Assembly (NCBI RefSeq): GCF_037975245.1
Contig: NC_092565.1
Span: 20,374,999-20,438,998 of the forward strand
Length of the DNA: 64,000 nucleotides
Source of the DNA: Apostichopus japonicus
Taxonomy: Eukaryota; Echinodermata; Holothuroidea; Aspidochirotida; Stichopodidae
Reading direction: 5' to 3'
A program made the position numbers and the translations under genes. Shown here piece by piece: positions 47,171-59,300 of this stretch; the first letter of the stretch is position 1, and every line of letters starts with the position of its first letter. The notes under the pieces were generated by a model that searched no databases, had not been told where the DNA came from, and saw only the letters and a program-made list of their open reading frames with translations.

Positions 47171-49084
47171 ATGATGAGAGAACACTTCTGTTACCACCGT
47201 GTCCGTCCCTCACTGTTCATACGTTGATCTATACATTGTGCAGTTAATTAAAGCAGTATTGACTTTTGACAGATTTTAAGCGTTGCTACGTGGTTTCCAA
47301 CAAGATTCGGCATCTTAAAGTGAAAACCACGCCCTCACAGCATTGTGTATGGTGAAAATACGAGTTTTTGGTTTCCCGACAGGGAGAACTATGGAGTCAC
47401 TCCTGTCGACCTTGCTTAATTGTGACGGGGACCGGAGATTGCAAAGTCGGCAATGACTATAACGCGGATCGCAAAGTTGGTAATTACTAAGGCGGTTAGA
47501 TTCGTCCAACACGGCAACATACAGAAACGATGTACTCAAAGCCGAAGACTTCGTTGGTACAAATCCTTTGGCCAGCGACAGATAGATCGTCATTTCTCAG
47601 AAAGGTTGCTATTTTTTAATCGTATATGTCTGCACTGTTTGTCAATGTTAGAAATAACATGCAACAGGTAGAATATAATTATCAAAGGAACATTAACATT
47701 GTACTTGGTATAAATTTGTAATGTTGATAATATTATATAGTTTACATGATATATAAATGTTAAAATATGTTATGTTTGAAACAAAAACCGTTAACACGCT
47801 ATACAACAGTCCATTTATGTGAAGATTTGGTTAGTGCTATTATGTTGATAGGGGTAACGTAAGTTAGCTTCAAATAAAAAATAAAAAAATGAAATGAAAT
47901 ATGGAAATATATCAATAACGAAACAACTGCTTGCACGGCAGAAGACGTATAAGAAGCACACGTATTTTTGATGTATTCTGTAATAAAGTTCACATTCGAC
48001 TACTCAATAATGTATATTATATGCAAACCTTACACATTATGAGTAGAACCCCTAAGACAAATCTAACGCGGTACAAGTAGGACCCTTGCAATGTTATCTG
48101 CGAATTAATCAGGTCACACATCCGGAGTCTATGCTTGCTAAGGTCTTCAATATCACCCTCATTTATTTCGGGGAAACATTTCATACTGTAGTTGTGATTA
48201 AAATTTAGTGCTATTTTGTAACTGTATACTTGGAAACAACAGAATGAATGATTTCATCATGGCAATTCAGTTGCACAAGTGGCTATTTTCCTTGATAAAA
48301 TATTTAACTCACTTACTCACAGAGGGGGGGGGGGGGGTTGTTCCTACTGAAAGTTGGATGTTGATGAAATTGTATAAATACAGAAAACCTTGACAGATAT
48401 GCAAGCGTTCCAGTTTTATCAGGTTTCGAAGTCAACCCAAGATTACAAAATGAAAGTAAAGCCGTTGGAGAACATTTACCATTATGTTATCACAAACAAT
48501 CTAATTCGATCAATTCCAGGGAAGAATCGAGGGGTTAGCCAGTCAAAATTGGTTCATTCAATCAATCATATTTTGAGTTACGGACTGTAGATGTTGGGAT
48601 GGACTTTTCGACTAACAGTTTGGAACAGTTTTTCTTTTCCACATAACGTTCATATTATCTGCCACCGGAATATCCCTTTAATGTCAAGTATAGATGATGA
48701 CGGCCATTGTCCTAGAGTTTTAATAAATTGATATGAAACAATGAAGTATCGGATATCGAAGGATGAAATTAATCACCACTTGTCCTTCATGAGAATGATG
48801 CATTGTATATAGCGTTTCATTATATTTCAGGCCATAAGAGCTATATGTTGTCATGTTGACATTGGTGTATTAATGGGCCATATACCGAGGATGTGCTAGA
48901 CTAGATAGTCCAGTCACTTTAGGTGATTAAACGTTGATGTTTAAAGGGTCAATTCTAAAATGAAAAAGTCACTTGTGTATGTTACATAGAATGTATCCAC
49001 ACTGACAGAATGTTTTCTGAACATTCTTTTGTAACTATGGAAAATTAGTAAACCAAAGCCAACGTCACTGTATTACAAAGAGTG

Positions 49085-49148
49085 ATGTAGCTAGGAGACG
49101 TTTGAAGGGGGATTAATATAATAATCCCCCTTCAAACGTCTACTACAT
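49085..49148. repeat. Perfect 20-bp inverted repeat with 6-nt loop
   Basis: AGACGTTTGAAGGGGGATTA (49096-49115) is exactly complementary to 49122-49141 around the loop atataa. ATGTAG (49085-49090) and CTACAT (49143-49148) extend the stem after a small bulge. A transcript would form a hairpin of small-RNA-precursor size, though with a short loop. Confidence 0.85.
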
Positions 49149-49853
49149 ATCCAAACGATTTGCGCCTATATAGGCCAAACTTTTTTGTGCTAAAAAAGAA
49201 AGAAAAAAGACGGTTATCCTTAATATGTCATCAGAGGAGCATTTCAGACATTATTTCAGTGGTACCATACACTGCTTTGAAACCGGGGAAAATAGACACA
49301 GTATCTAAGTTTTCTCTGCAGGCTGCTTATGGAGTCTGATGGTCACATGGAACATATATGGAGCAGCGAAGGTACTATAAGGGTGGGGTGGATTTATTAC
49401 GGTATGTCGTAGTATTTATTTCATTAGTCACTGTTTTGGTATTTATTTTACCTCATATTTTCCTCTCTTCTTAGAGGATTGAGGTGGGCGGTTTACTACA
49501 TTGTTGCCTTGACTACGCCATGCACAATATATATCATGTTTCAAACGAAATATTTTGAGTTTTCAAATGTCAAGTTAAGTAAATATAGCCATGTTTATAA
49601 CATGAATTTCGTTAAGTATCAATTGTTAAAAGGAGAAGCAAATACAGCTGTGAGTCCTAACTTTATGTGACATACAGTGATGTATGAGATGGCAACTCAT
49701 GAAAAAAAATCTACACTAGTCTTGTGTCTTTCGGTAAATGTGCTTGGTTTAAATGCCATGGCAGCGGGCTGACATTATGTGGTGCCGTATGGGTGCCTTG
49801 ATTATATACTTTATTGATATATGAGAAACAAGAGCTCATTGATTCCCACTATA

Positions 49854-51095
49854 CAGGCGCGGCGGAACGGGAAAATTATTGGGGGGGCTAATATGTGGAG
49901 ACTATCTAAGCGGAGCGCCACCATCGGTTGGCGCGGAGCGTACAAGAAAATTTTGGGTTTTTCAAACCCCCCAGATGGCCGGAAACGGCACTTCCCGAGT
50001 GTTTCATGCTGCGAATACCTAGCCCTAAAACATGGGTCTCAAGCCTGCAATTTATCAGATTGCACGTAAAAATCTGTAAAAACATTGTAATTTGTATATT
50101 CGATGGTGTTTTAAGAGAGTAGCTATTACTCGACGTGTACTCGCAAAGACGTTTTTGAGTGTAGTAAATTACTACTTGCAATTAAATGCAATAATTACAA
50201 GGGCGTCGGAAGCTATTTTTGATTGGTACGGCGGTTCAGAGTGTGGCCAACTATCATAATTACCGGGGGGACGTTTGGTAGGTCAAATTACGCTACGCGC
50301 CACCATGGTTGTCGCGTAGCGTAATGGAGAAAATTTTGAAAATATGCCTCCCAGATTGCAGGAAATGGCACTTCCCGAGCTTGAAAACAAGACCCCTGCC
50401 ATGCCAGAGTAGTCACATTTAGCCTACTTGCCGTCATCATTATTGAAAATTATTGAAACATATACCTCCGAGATTTTTTTTCCCCATTTTTTAGTCCTAC
50501 TTTTTTTTTTTTTGCGTCGTGAATATTGGTCCGGTGTTCGCCGGACCTGCCCGTACCGGCTCCGACGCCCCTGAATTAAATAAATGTCATAAGAAAAAAC
50601 AGAAAGCATTTCTTAATGTCAACAAATGGGTAATTCCAAAACCATGTGCAGTTGCCAACAAATTTCTATGACCTAGGACTGTCATCATGTCATGAATGCA
50701 TGTACCCTATACAGTACAGGTGAAATGCTAATATTGTGTTTTTGTTCGTTTAATAATTGATTGCGTTTAACATAAAGCCATGTTCCACGCCTTGCGTGTA
50801 CTCGTAGTGTAATCGCAAATGTTGATGAGTGTAGCGTTTAGCTTATTACCCTCTTATTTAAAACAATAATATTCGATGAGGCATGATACAGACAATCAAT
50901 TATCATATTTAATTATTACACCTATATAGTATACGTGTGCATCGGAGAGATCGACAAGTATGCATTAAAAAATGGGCAGATGCACGTTTCGGAGCCTTGG
51001 TAAATATTGGAGGGGCTTATCATGCATTTGCCCCCTCAACTTTTTCATTGGGGGGCTGAGCCCCCCCCAAGCCCCCCCCGGTTCCGCCGCCACTG
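49854..51095. mobile_element. hAT-like element, 1242 bp, interrupted by a second element
   Basis: Ends CAGGCGCGGCGGAACGGG and, inverted, CAGTGGCGGCGGAACCGG. The perfect 8-bp duplication ccactata lies at 49846-49853 and 51096-51103. The left part shares CGGAGCGCCACCATC, a TTGGCG block and CCCCCCAGATGGCCGG with the element at 10512, so the two are one family. Positions 50198-50573 are a later insertion of a related family. G or C runs lie near both ends. Confidence 0.88.
50198..50573. mobile_element. Nested hAT-like MITE with a 12-bp palindromic core, 376 bp
   Basis: Ends CAAGGGCGTCGGAAGC and, inverted, CAGGGGCGTCGGAGCC. Flanks share aatta, but no clean 8-bp duplication is seen. The core has TTACGCTACGCG (50288-50299) and CGCGTAGCGTAA (50313-50324) as a perfect hairpin around CCACCATGG. 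It sits inside the element 49854-51095. Confidence 0.75.
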
Positions 51096-51999
51096 CCACT
51101 ATATATATATATAAAGGCCTTAAGTCCAAACTTTGCTCAGTATTTTCACCATGAAAATAGATATTGCTGTCCGACAATGGCATAGTGAGTAGGTACAAAG
51201 ATACATCTTAACTTCAATTGCAAACTAGAACTGCGTTTGCTTGCAAATACTCAGAATTGTAGTGCACATGGGGGGCTTGTATAGTATTAGGAAGAACTTT
51301 TCGGTTGTTCTTTACGTTATTTTTTTGGTCGGACAACACACCAGGGAGTATATATCATGTAGAGGTACCTACATAGCGAGGGTGCTTGTGAGAGTCGTGA
51401 CAGGTTCAGAATAAGTTGCCTACGCAGCTAGCATCTGAAACTGCAATTGTATACAGAGACTATATGAAATTTTAGGTTTCAACGTCTAGTCAAGTATGTA
51501 TTGTTCACTTGGCAAGTAATGCCAATATTGTAGTGCACACGCACACTACAATAATTCCACCATAACCAACATTAATATGCATAGCCTAATGAATAGTGAA
51601 AGAACGCTATACAACTCAAGTAATATATAGTGACTCTGTGATGACCGGAAGTCATTTATAAACTGACTCAAGTCTACGCTCTTGTATAATAGAGAAATAG
51701 ATGCATGGTATTACTAAAAATGAATACGTTTTTATATCGCTGTAAGCTATTGGAGAGAGGGAAGGGTGGGTTGGTTGGTCGAGTGTAGGTGTTGCTTGGG
51801 GACGGGGAGGGGTCATACTATATCGCGCTGGTTTGGATTTGTTTTCGTACCATGCGTGTAAACCGTTAATTCATTTCAGAATCGGCGATAACTTGAAGAT
51901 AGAAATCTCCATTTCCTGTTTATCTCCCCGTTTGTTATTATACGCTAATGTGTGTTTCCGTAAAGTCAGTCTGAGATATATGTGATATCACACAGGATA

Positions 52000-52162
52000 C
52001 AAGGAAATAGAAAAGTGGGCCTATACTTGTACTGGCTGCATGCACCACCGACCGCAATTGTGTTAGGCTAACGCTGTAAACAACAACATTGTTGTACGCA
52101 AACTCTACTATACCGGATATGGAGGAAATAAGGGCATCCATTCTCAGTCTTTAGATCGTTAT
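52000..52162 (+). promoter_or_regulatory. Candidate 5' untranslated exon of the ADAM-like gene
   Basis: The ATG exon at 53223 follows an acceptor (GTCTTTACAG, ending at 53163). A donor TCGTTAT|GTAAGT at 52162 could supply the upstream noncoding exon. Start not defined; inference only. Confidence 0.25.
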
Positions 52163-52487
52163 GTAAGTTCTTTTTATCTTTGCACGACAATTAAACTATT
52201 GTCGCAACTTGTGTAGGCCTGCAATAAACCGATGGCTATGTTCATCGATTTGAAGGGCATTAATGTATATGTTCGGTCTGGAAGAAAAACCCAACGATAA
52301 GCACAGGCGCTAGCAAAAAATAATGGGTATTGGGTCTAGGTTCGTAAGCTTTTTAAGATTTTTATTACACTTTTGTAGATGCTACAGTGGCTCAGATCAG
52401 TCAGATGGCAAATATTTTATGGCCAAAGCTACAAAGTTTTCTACGCTGACTGACCTCCACCAAAAACAATCGACTTTTTGTACTATA

Positions 52488-52568
52488 ATGCGGTACTTCT
52501 ACACACTAAATATGAAGTTGGTCCGACATTCCCTTCTTGAGATATCGTATTTACAAGGTTTTCACAGA
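52488..52568 (-). repeat. Inverted copy of the 29.9-kb dispersed repeat
   Basis: On the minus strand: TGAAAACCTTGTAAATACGA, then TATCTCAAGAAGGGAA and a CATATTTAGTGTG end. Nearly the same as the units at 29982 and 30128. Confidence 0.75.
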
Positions 52569-52680
52569 ACTAATCTTATTGCTTAATCGAAATTTAAAGA
52601 AATTTCGATATGAAATTTTGAGAAATTAACAAATCGGAAATTAGCCATGCATGTTCATGTTTACCAGATCCGGTGGTTCC

Positions 52681-52714
52681 AACCATGGAGCTATTCGGTC
52701 ATAGCTCCATGGTT
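52681..52714. repeat. Perfect 14-bp inverted repeat with 6-nt loop
   Basis: AACCATGGAGCTAT (52681-52694), loop tcggtc, then the exact complement (52701-52714). Purpose unknown. Confidence 0.85.
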
Positions 52715-53222
52715 GCATATACACAACGAACTCTATGCTGGCGGGTTGTTGGAAATGTCTTAGTCGAAAAATGAACGAGAGACAAGAGTCCCAATCAAAT
52801 GCACTGTGGTTACAAGTGATGTCCATATGTTTTCCATACTTCATTTGGTATCTTCTCGCAGTTAATGCCATCATTTTGTTCATAACACAATGTGTTGATA
52901 TGGCTGGCTAGACAAGCTGTGTGTGCAGCGCGCGGAAGACAGGCATTGTTACACTCATGGCACTTCTAAGAAAATGATGATCCAATACTTACGTCACTCA
53001 TAGGGGCGGAGCAAATGGAAAAGTGGGCAGGCCTCTATCCAGACACTACTTGGTAGTGAGTTTAATTGTACATATACAGTATAGTGCCTATATACAGCAC
53101 AGGCAGTACTACAAGATACATGGGCAGATGATCAGTCGTTCATATTTACATTTGTCTTTACAGGACAACAAAAACCAAAGACACTTTCTTACTACATAGT
53201 GAAGACAAGAAGACATGTTGTA

Positions 53223-56200
53223 ATGGGAACGAATAAACTACACAGGATGGCATTAATTCTTCATCATTTTTTTTTAGGATCGTTGATTGTTTTCATTTTC
53301 TGTACTGTACCATTAGGTAAGTAGCCGGGTTTGTGTACGATCGTTCATGTTACTCGTAGTCGTAGGTTTTAAGTTACAGATAGGCTAAAGACCGGGCCCT
53401 TTGAGACTGTCATATTATTAGCATAACGCGCCTGTGTAAATTTTCAATAAACGAAAACTTAAATCTTAACATTTGGCCCAGGGCCAAAACAAGAACAGTT
53501 CATTCTTAACGAAATAAATAAATATTAATCCTGACAAATTGATCAAACTCTTCTTCAGTTAGTGAGATGTGAGTACATTCATCACATGTGCTGTGTGTTT
53601 GTGGTGTGGGTTAGGGATAAAATTGAGAGTATTATATATAGGCCTAACGGTTGAGGTTAGGCCCGGGTTCGGAATAAATTTTGACTAAATCTGGCAGCTC
53701 TGCCATTTGACTGATGATTTCCTTTTCATTTTATAATACAATCAATCTTAATTTGGTTCTTTATTCAACACTTGAACTTTCATAGTTCTCAACATAATTT
53801 ACAGTCGGAATTGCACTTTTGTTGTTATTTTTTTATGATTATGACATTCCTTTAGGTGACAGGGTGGGTGGTGGTGGGGGGGGGGATCTGTGAGCCTACC
53901 ACATTTAAATGTTCGCAGACCAAATTTGAATATGCATACCAGTGTTCGGCTCTGTCAAAATTGCAGTCCAAGTTTGGTTTCCAATGAATGTCAGAATTAC
54001 AACATTTGTGGTGTGTCTAAATCTGGGTGTCCTTAAGTTGGGTGTGGTGGTACAAGCTAGGAAATGAAGATGATCCATTAAATGTTGTCTAGATTCACCT
54101 GTTAAATGTTTACTTCAAAATTTAACCTTTAACTCTTCTGCAGTTTATTTGATCAGGTCGTTAGTACAAATGCACTTATTTATTAATAGCAGTGTCATAA
54201 ACGTCTACATGGCCATTAATCTTTGTCAATGTTCACCTTTCAGGAAACCAAAGATTTGAAAAAAACATCATCCATGATAATGGGAATGTGAATGTAATTA
54301 AATGAATATCCGACTTGTTTCATAATGGAAATAACAGATGCAACATTGAGTTAACACTTAACAGCTTGTAAACTATTCAAATAAATATCAATAATACTCT
54401 GTTTAGTGACCAGTAAATGAGTATTTTATCTAACCATAACCATCAACCAAGGAAGATGTTCTTTCTCTTGTACAAAACAACTTGTTTTGTCTCAACCAAC
54501 ATATTGTAGAGCCTTTAAAACACCAAATTACAAATGCAGCCTTGTGTGTAATTTGAAATAAGTTTTCTTACATGTGCTTTATGCATTGCCCCAAATTTGT
54601 ACCACTCTGACATTTGACCCTCTTCCTATTTCTACACTATTTACACACTGCTATTTGTTTTAATCTCTATGCTGACTTACCAGTGGCAGCACTATGGGGA
54701 AGAGGGGGGTGGGAGGGGCTGAGGAGAAATTGTTCCCCAGATTTCCCCTGCCCCCTAGTCACCCCCGTCCCCCTAGTTGCCTCCCCCAACCAGAAATGGT
54801 ACTTATCCAAAATATGTAGACCTAGGCTAATCGTTTGTATTAGAAACAGCTTCCAATACAATGCATTAAACTCTGGATGCATTCACTTTTTAATGACTCC
54901 CCTCTCCCACATCTGGTACTCATTCAAAATATAGGCCTAGGCTATAGGCCTATATGTATTTAGTAAACACATCTTCCAAGGGGATGCATCATGCTTTTGG
55001 TGTATTCATTTATGTAAATCTCTTGCAAGTTATAAACATACCATACTTGTCAAATGATAGCATATTTTGCATGTAAGTCAATTTACTGTACTTACAGAAA
55101 ATTGAGAAAGGTCTAAAATCCTAGTCTTTTCAGTACATGTATGTAATAATCACAAGGGTGCTCTTGTGCAGCAGAGTGGTTGTATCTTTTGGTTAGTGAT
55201 ACAGTTGGAGGTTGGTCTTAATCTTCTCCACTCCTTATATGGACATGGATAGGATCAAAGAGAGGAAATTGGAAAAGTGGCCTTGCTTTAAAAAAAACCA
55301 CATAATGAGATTCATTGTTTCAATCCTGACATTGGTAAAATGTATTTAAATATGTTGAAAGTTTGGTTTTGTTCATGTGGTGTGATCTATCTCATGATGA
55401 TTGTTGTTTTATCTTTTACTTTCATGATAAGGAAGGGAATACTCTTTTAAGCAATGTGACCCAGGATTTTAAGTGTCAAAATGAAGCTCATTGTTTCTGT
55501 CAAAATGCCATGAGACTTGAATATTATTAAGCTCTGTGGTAGGGTTTGTCAAACTTTGTTCTTGTGTCTTTCACCAATTTAATCTGGTCTGTTTTAGTAT
55601 CAGTCAGATTGGTACAGTAAGCAATTTCTATCCTCAGTTAAATTCATTGTTGTGGAAAACAGAAATAAGTTACTTTCCAGTGAGAATCATTTCAGTTATT
55701 TCAGATCACATTGCCTGTCAAATACTAGTGAGCAATAACATAAAATGATGTTATATTAATATGATGTTGACATAGATGATGCAGTCACATCAAACATGTA
55801 TACTTCTGAAGGGTAAATGAGACAAAATTTGTTATAATTTTGTAAATAGTTATGTTTTCAGTGAGTCCAATAGTTATTGTCCCCCCTCCCCCCAAAATAA
55901 AAGAAAGAAAAAGTAAAAAAGCTGAGTGTTCAGTTATTTACAGTAGATTATCAGAACTAGTTTATGCTATGATTGGAATAATAATTTTCTCATTTCAAGA
56001 AGTTCAAATAAGCCCGTACACACTCCTACAGGCTTTACCTTGCAATGTCTGCTGTCAGTGGACACACAGTAGTAAAGTACAGTATATCTCTTTTGTTACG
56101 GTCATCCTGTTGTTACCCTTGCTCATTTCTTACGATATTATGTAAGTACCACAAGTTTTGATCTGTGTTACTCCTTTGTTGGAAAATTACAGCAGATTTT

Positions 56201-56335
56201 TCTCTTGTACATGTTTTTACAGATTCCTATTCTGTTCGCCAAGAGGAACAACTCAACAGAATCACCAAATATGAAGTAGTTACACCACACAGACTAGAAG
56301 GAAGGCAAAGAAAACATGTCAACACATTAGATGAG
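53223..56335 (+). CDS. ADAM-family metalloprotease, first two coding exons (partial)
   Basis: Exon 53223-53316 (ATG, 31 codons plus one base) ends in the donor G|GTAAGT. Exon 56223-56335 starts in the matching phase and ends in phase 0 before GTAAGT. The first exon encodes a short basic start (MGTNKLHRM) and a hydrophobic core of about 18 residues, a signal peptide. The second gives EEQLNRITKYEVVTPHRLEG, then RQRKH. The YEVVTPHRL block is the start of ADAM prodomains (human ADAM9 has YEIVTPWRL). The prodomain remainder, catalytic HExxH and disintegrin exons are not found before the window ends, so the next intron would exceed 7.6 kb. Too little is present to name the ADAM subgroup. A second in-frame ATG at 53247 could also serve as start. 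Confidence 0.68.
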
Positions 56336-59300
56336 GTAAGTCCTGGACAAAAGTAGGTAGGAGTGGAGAAAAAGTGGTTCTTTTTTGCTCTTTGAGGTAT
56401 CAATTTTGGGTGACACATCTTTAGGGGTTATGTTGCTTGCCACTGGAATTTATCCATTCCATGTATCCTTATAGCTTAAACCATATATTGTGGGTTTATT
56501 TGAGAGTTTCTGTTTATAAAACTTTGGATAAAGTCTGAAGGTTGAAAATTAAAAGAGAAGACTCAAGTCCCAAGAAATCAAAAAACAAAATTTTTGAAAG
56601 AGTAAGTATTAAATTTAATTTCAAACTCCGTTTTCAGATTTTTTTTTGAATTTTCAAGATGTTTGTGAATTTGTAATATGAAGTTGAAATATTTTCAGAT
56701 TTGAAATTTTACTTCCTTTATTTTGATGGAAGTAAACAAACAGACAAGTTGAGGGATCAAGGAAAATGAACAGCCAAACTCAACTGCTGTTATCTGAAAT
56801 GTCTGTGAGTGTGAGCAGCTGGTTTCAAGTTTTGTAAAGCCTGGTGGGAAGGTGATCGGGTTGTAATAATAACAATAATAATTATAATACAGTGGATTTA
56901 AAAATCTCCAAATCAGAAACAAGAGTTAGCTGTTATAGGCAATCCCAAGTCAAAGAACAAGCAAAGAAATGAATCATATATATCATATATATATATATAT
57001 ATACTATATACTCCTTACATGCAGTGCGGGGATATTTGGGTAAATTGAAAGTTCAGTAAAACTGTAACTACGTGTCCATTTCAAAATTGATAATGTAACT
57101 ATTTGTATGCCTGTGTCGACTTCCCCATTCGCTTTTCTTGCTTATCATGACATTTAGGCAAAAGGCATGTGTGTACAAAATTGTACCCAGTATGAATATT
57201 AAATTCTATGTAACAATGTAACCACATATTTGAACAGCACAAAGTACAACGTCCTTTTAATAACCTTGTGGCTTTTCCATTGAAACCCCCCCCCTTTTTT
57301 ATTTTTTGATGATCTTGCACAGCCAATCTTGATAACTATTGCAGGCAGGCAGTACGTGCTGTAGCTGACTTAAGGTGCTTCATCATTTCCGTAATATTCA
57401 AGTTTTGGTTTCTGTGAATTGAATTAAAAAAAATAAACATGAATGATGGCGGGAATTTTGCCACTGATTTCATTTTGATGATTATTTTGGAGACAAATTG
57501 TCACAGTGTTGAATTCTCATATGACCAAGTTGAATTCATTGTTGTATTGTACATTCTATCTTCAAGTTCAATGGTACAGACAGACAAATGTACACTCCCC
57601 ATCTTGCGTACTCCACATGTTGTGGTCCTGCAATAATTCTGGTCGCATTCCTTACCCTCGGATACCACAAATATTTATGCTCAAACTGATGCAATTAATT
57701 ATTTCCAGTATTACATTCAAATTTAAAGCATATCTATGTAATTAAATGTACCGTTTTAGAGGTATAAGCTTTCCACTTTTCACCACAAATGGAAATGGGT
57801 GCAACAAGTATACAACTAAATATTTCAGTGGGAGAGAGTGGGTTAGATGCCTACAGCATCTTTGGGTGGCAATGAATGCTTGCTGAAGTTTAAACATTGA
57901 TGACTGACACTCATCAAATAACTAGAATCATTTGGTTAGGGCAATTATGATGACCCTGAACACATGTTGCTAACATAAATTTATGTTATCTTTCTTTGAA
58001 TAGCGACCACGAAAAAAAAGAAGAAATTTCCATGAAAATAAATGTTGGTTATGTTTTGCAGACATTATCTGTCATTATTTGAATAATTATTATGAGAAAG
58101 AATGTTCAACAGTATGTAGGTCTTCATATTAAAAAATGACGTTTATAGGTGTACTCAACTTTTGACAATAAAGTGTACAAATATGCATGGAGATTTTTGG
58201 AGAATGTCAAAAGTGATCCTCAAGAAAAAATCAATTATGATTTTGTGATTTATTACTGTTCCTTCCATGAACATAAATGCCATTTTAGTAAAATTTATTA
58301 CAACTGTATTCCCTTAAATTCCCACAGTATACATCAAGAATAGTTTCGGTTTCACTAACTAATCAAGTTACAAGTTTCTAACTATCAAGTTACAAGTTTC
58401 TATTCTTTTTCCTAAAAAAATGATTGCCCAGCTTCCCCCCAGCAAAGGATGTTGACAGTTAGGGGGGTGGGAGGAGGTTACAGGGCTTTCAAATTAACCA
58501 TAAATATTTGTAGTGTCTATGTTAATTTGTCTTAATCCTCGCAATATGGAGATCTACTACTGTAGCTCTGTAGATTAAACATGTTTGAAAATCAACTGTT
58601 TGTAACTTTCCAATAAATTTACAAAGAGCATCTGTGAACAACTATGATGAATTTCAAAAAAGTTTTCACAATAAAAATGTCAGCAGTCTGACAATTTTAA
58701 GCTTTAACTTTGATCAGTGGAAAAGCTCAACTTGATCTATTGCCGAAAAATGCTGCGATTATGTGTTACTAGTAAATTGTACTGTGCTTTTCTCAGAGGT
58801 GTCTTAGAGCCAGGTCCAGACTTCGGCACAATAAGGTCACAGGGTTTCTTTTTGTGACTACATATTTTTCCGGTCCTCATCTATAATTTCCTGGATCCCT
58901 AGTTGTCCTCCTGCCTCTGAGGATATAGGCCTCCCTGACCCTTCCACTCTGTGTCATCTCTAAATGAGTACTATAATTATCAGGTTATTAAAATACGACA
59001 TGTTTACTGATCAATGTCGTTTCACAGCAGGCAGCATGCGTTCTCAACTCTCGTTCTGTTACACTTTTATACTGTAACACTTTTTTTGCACTATAAGTAT
59101 ATATTGGACATTATATCTAAATTTACAACTCTGGATGAAGAGCTCCTACTGAATAAATCCTTCAGAATGCTGTCCTCAAATCTAATGGACATAGTTATTG
59201 GCTTTGCATTGAAAACTTCATACTTGGCATATTGCTCAGGTTGTCAGTGTTGTAGTAATCTTCATTTCTGTGAGATACAACAGTATCTACAGAGGTCAGA

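Noticed and set aside
47315-47593. 92-codon minus-strand frame
   Set aside because: No domain, no splice context; kept only as a composition oddity.
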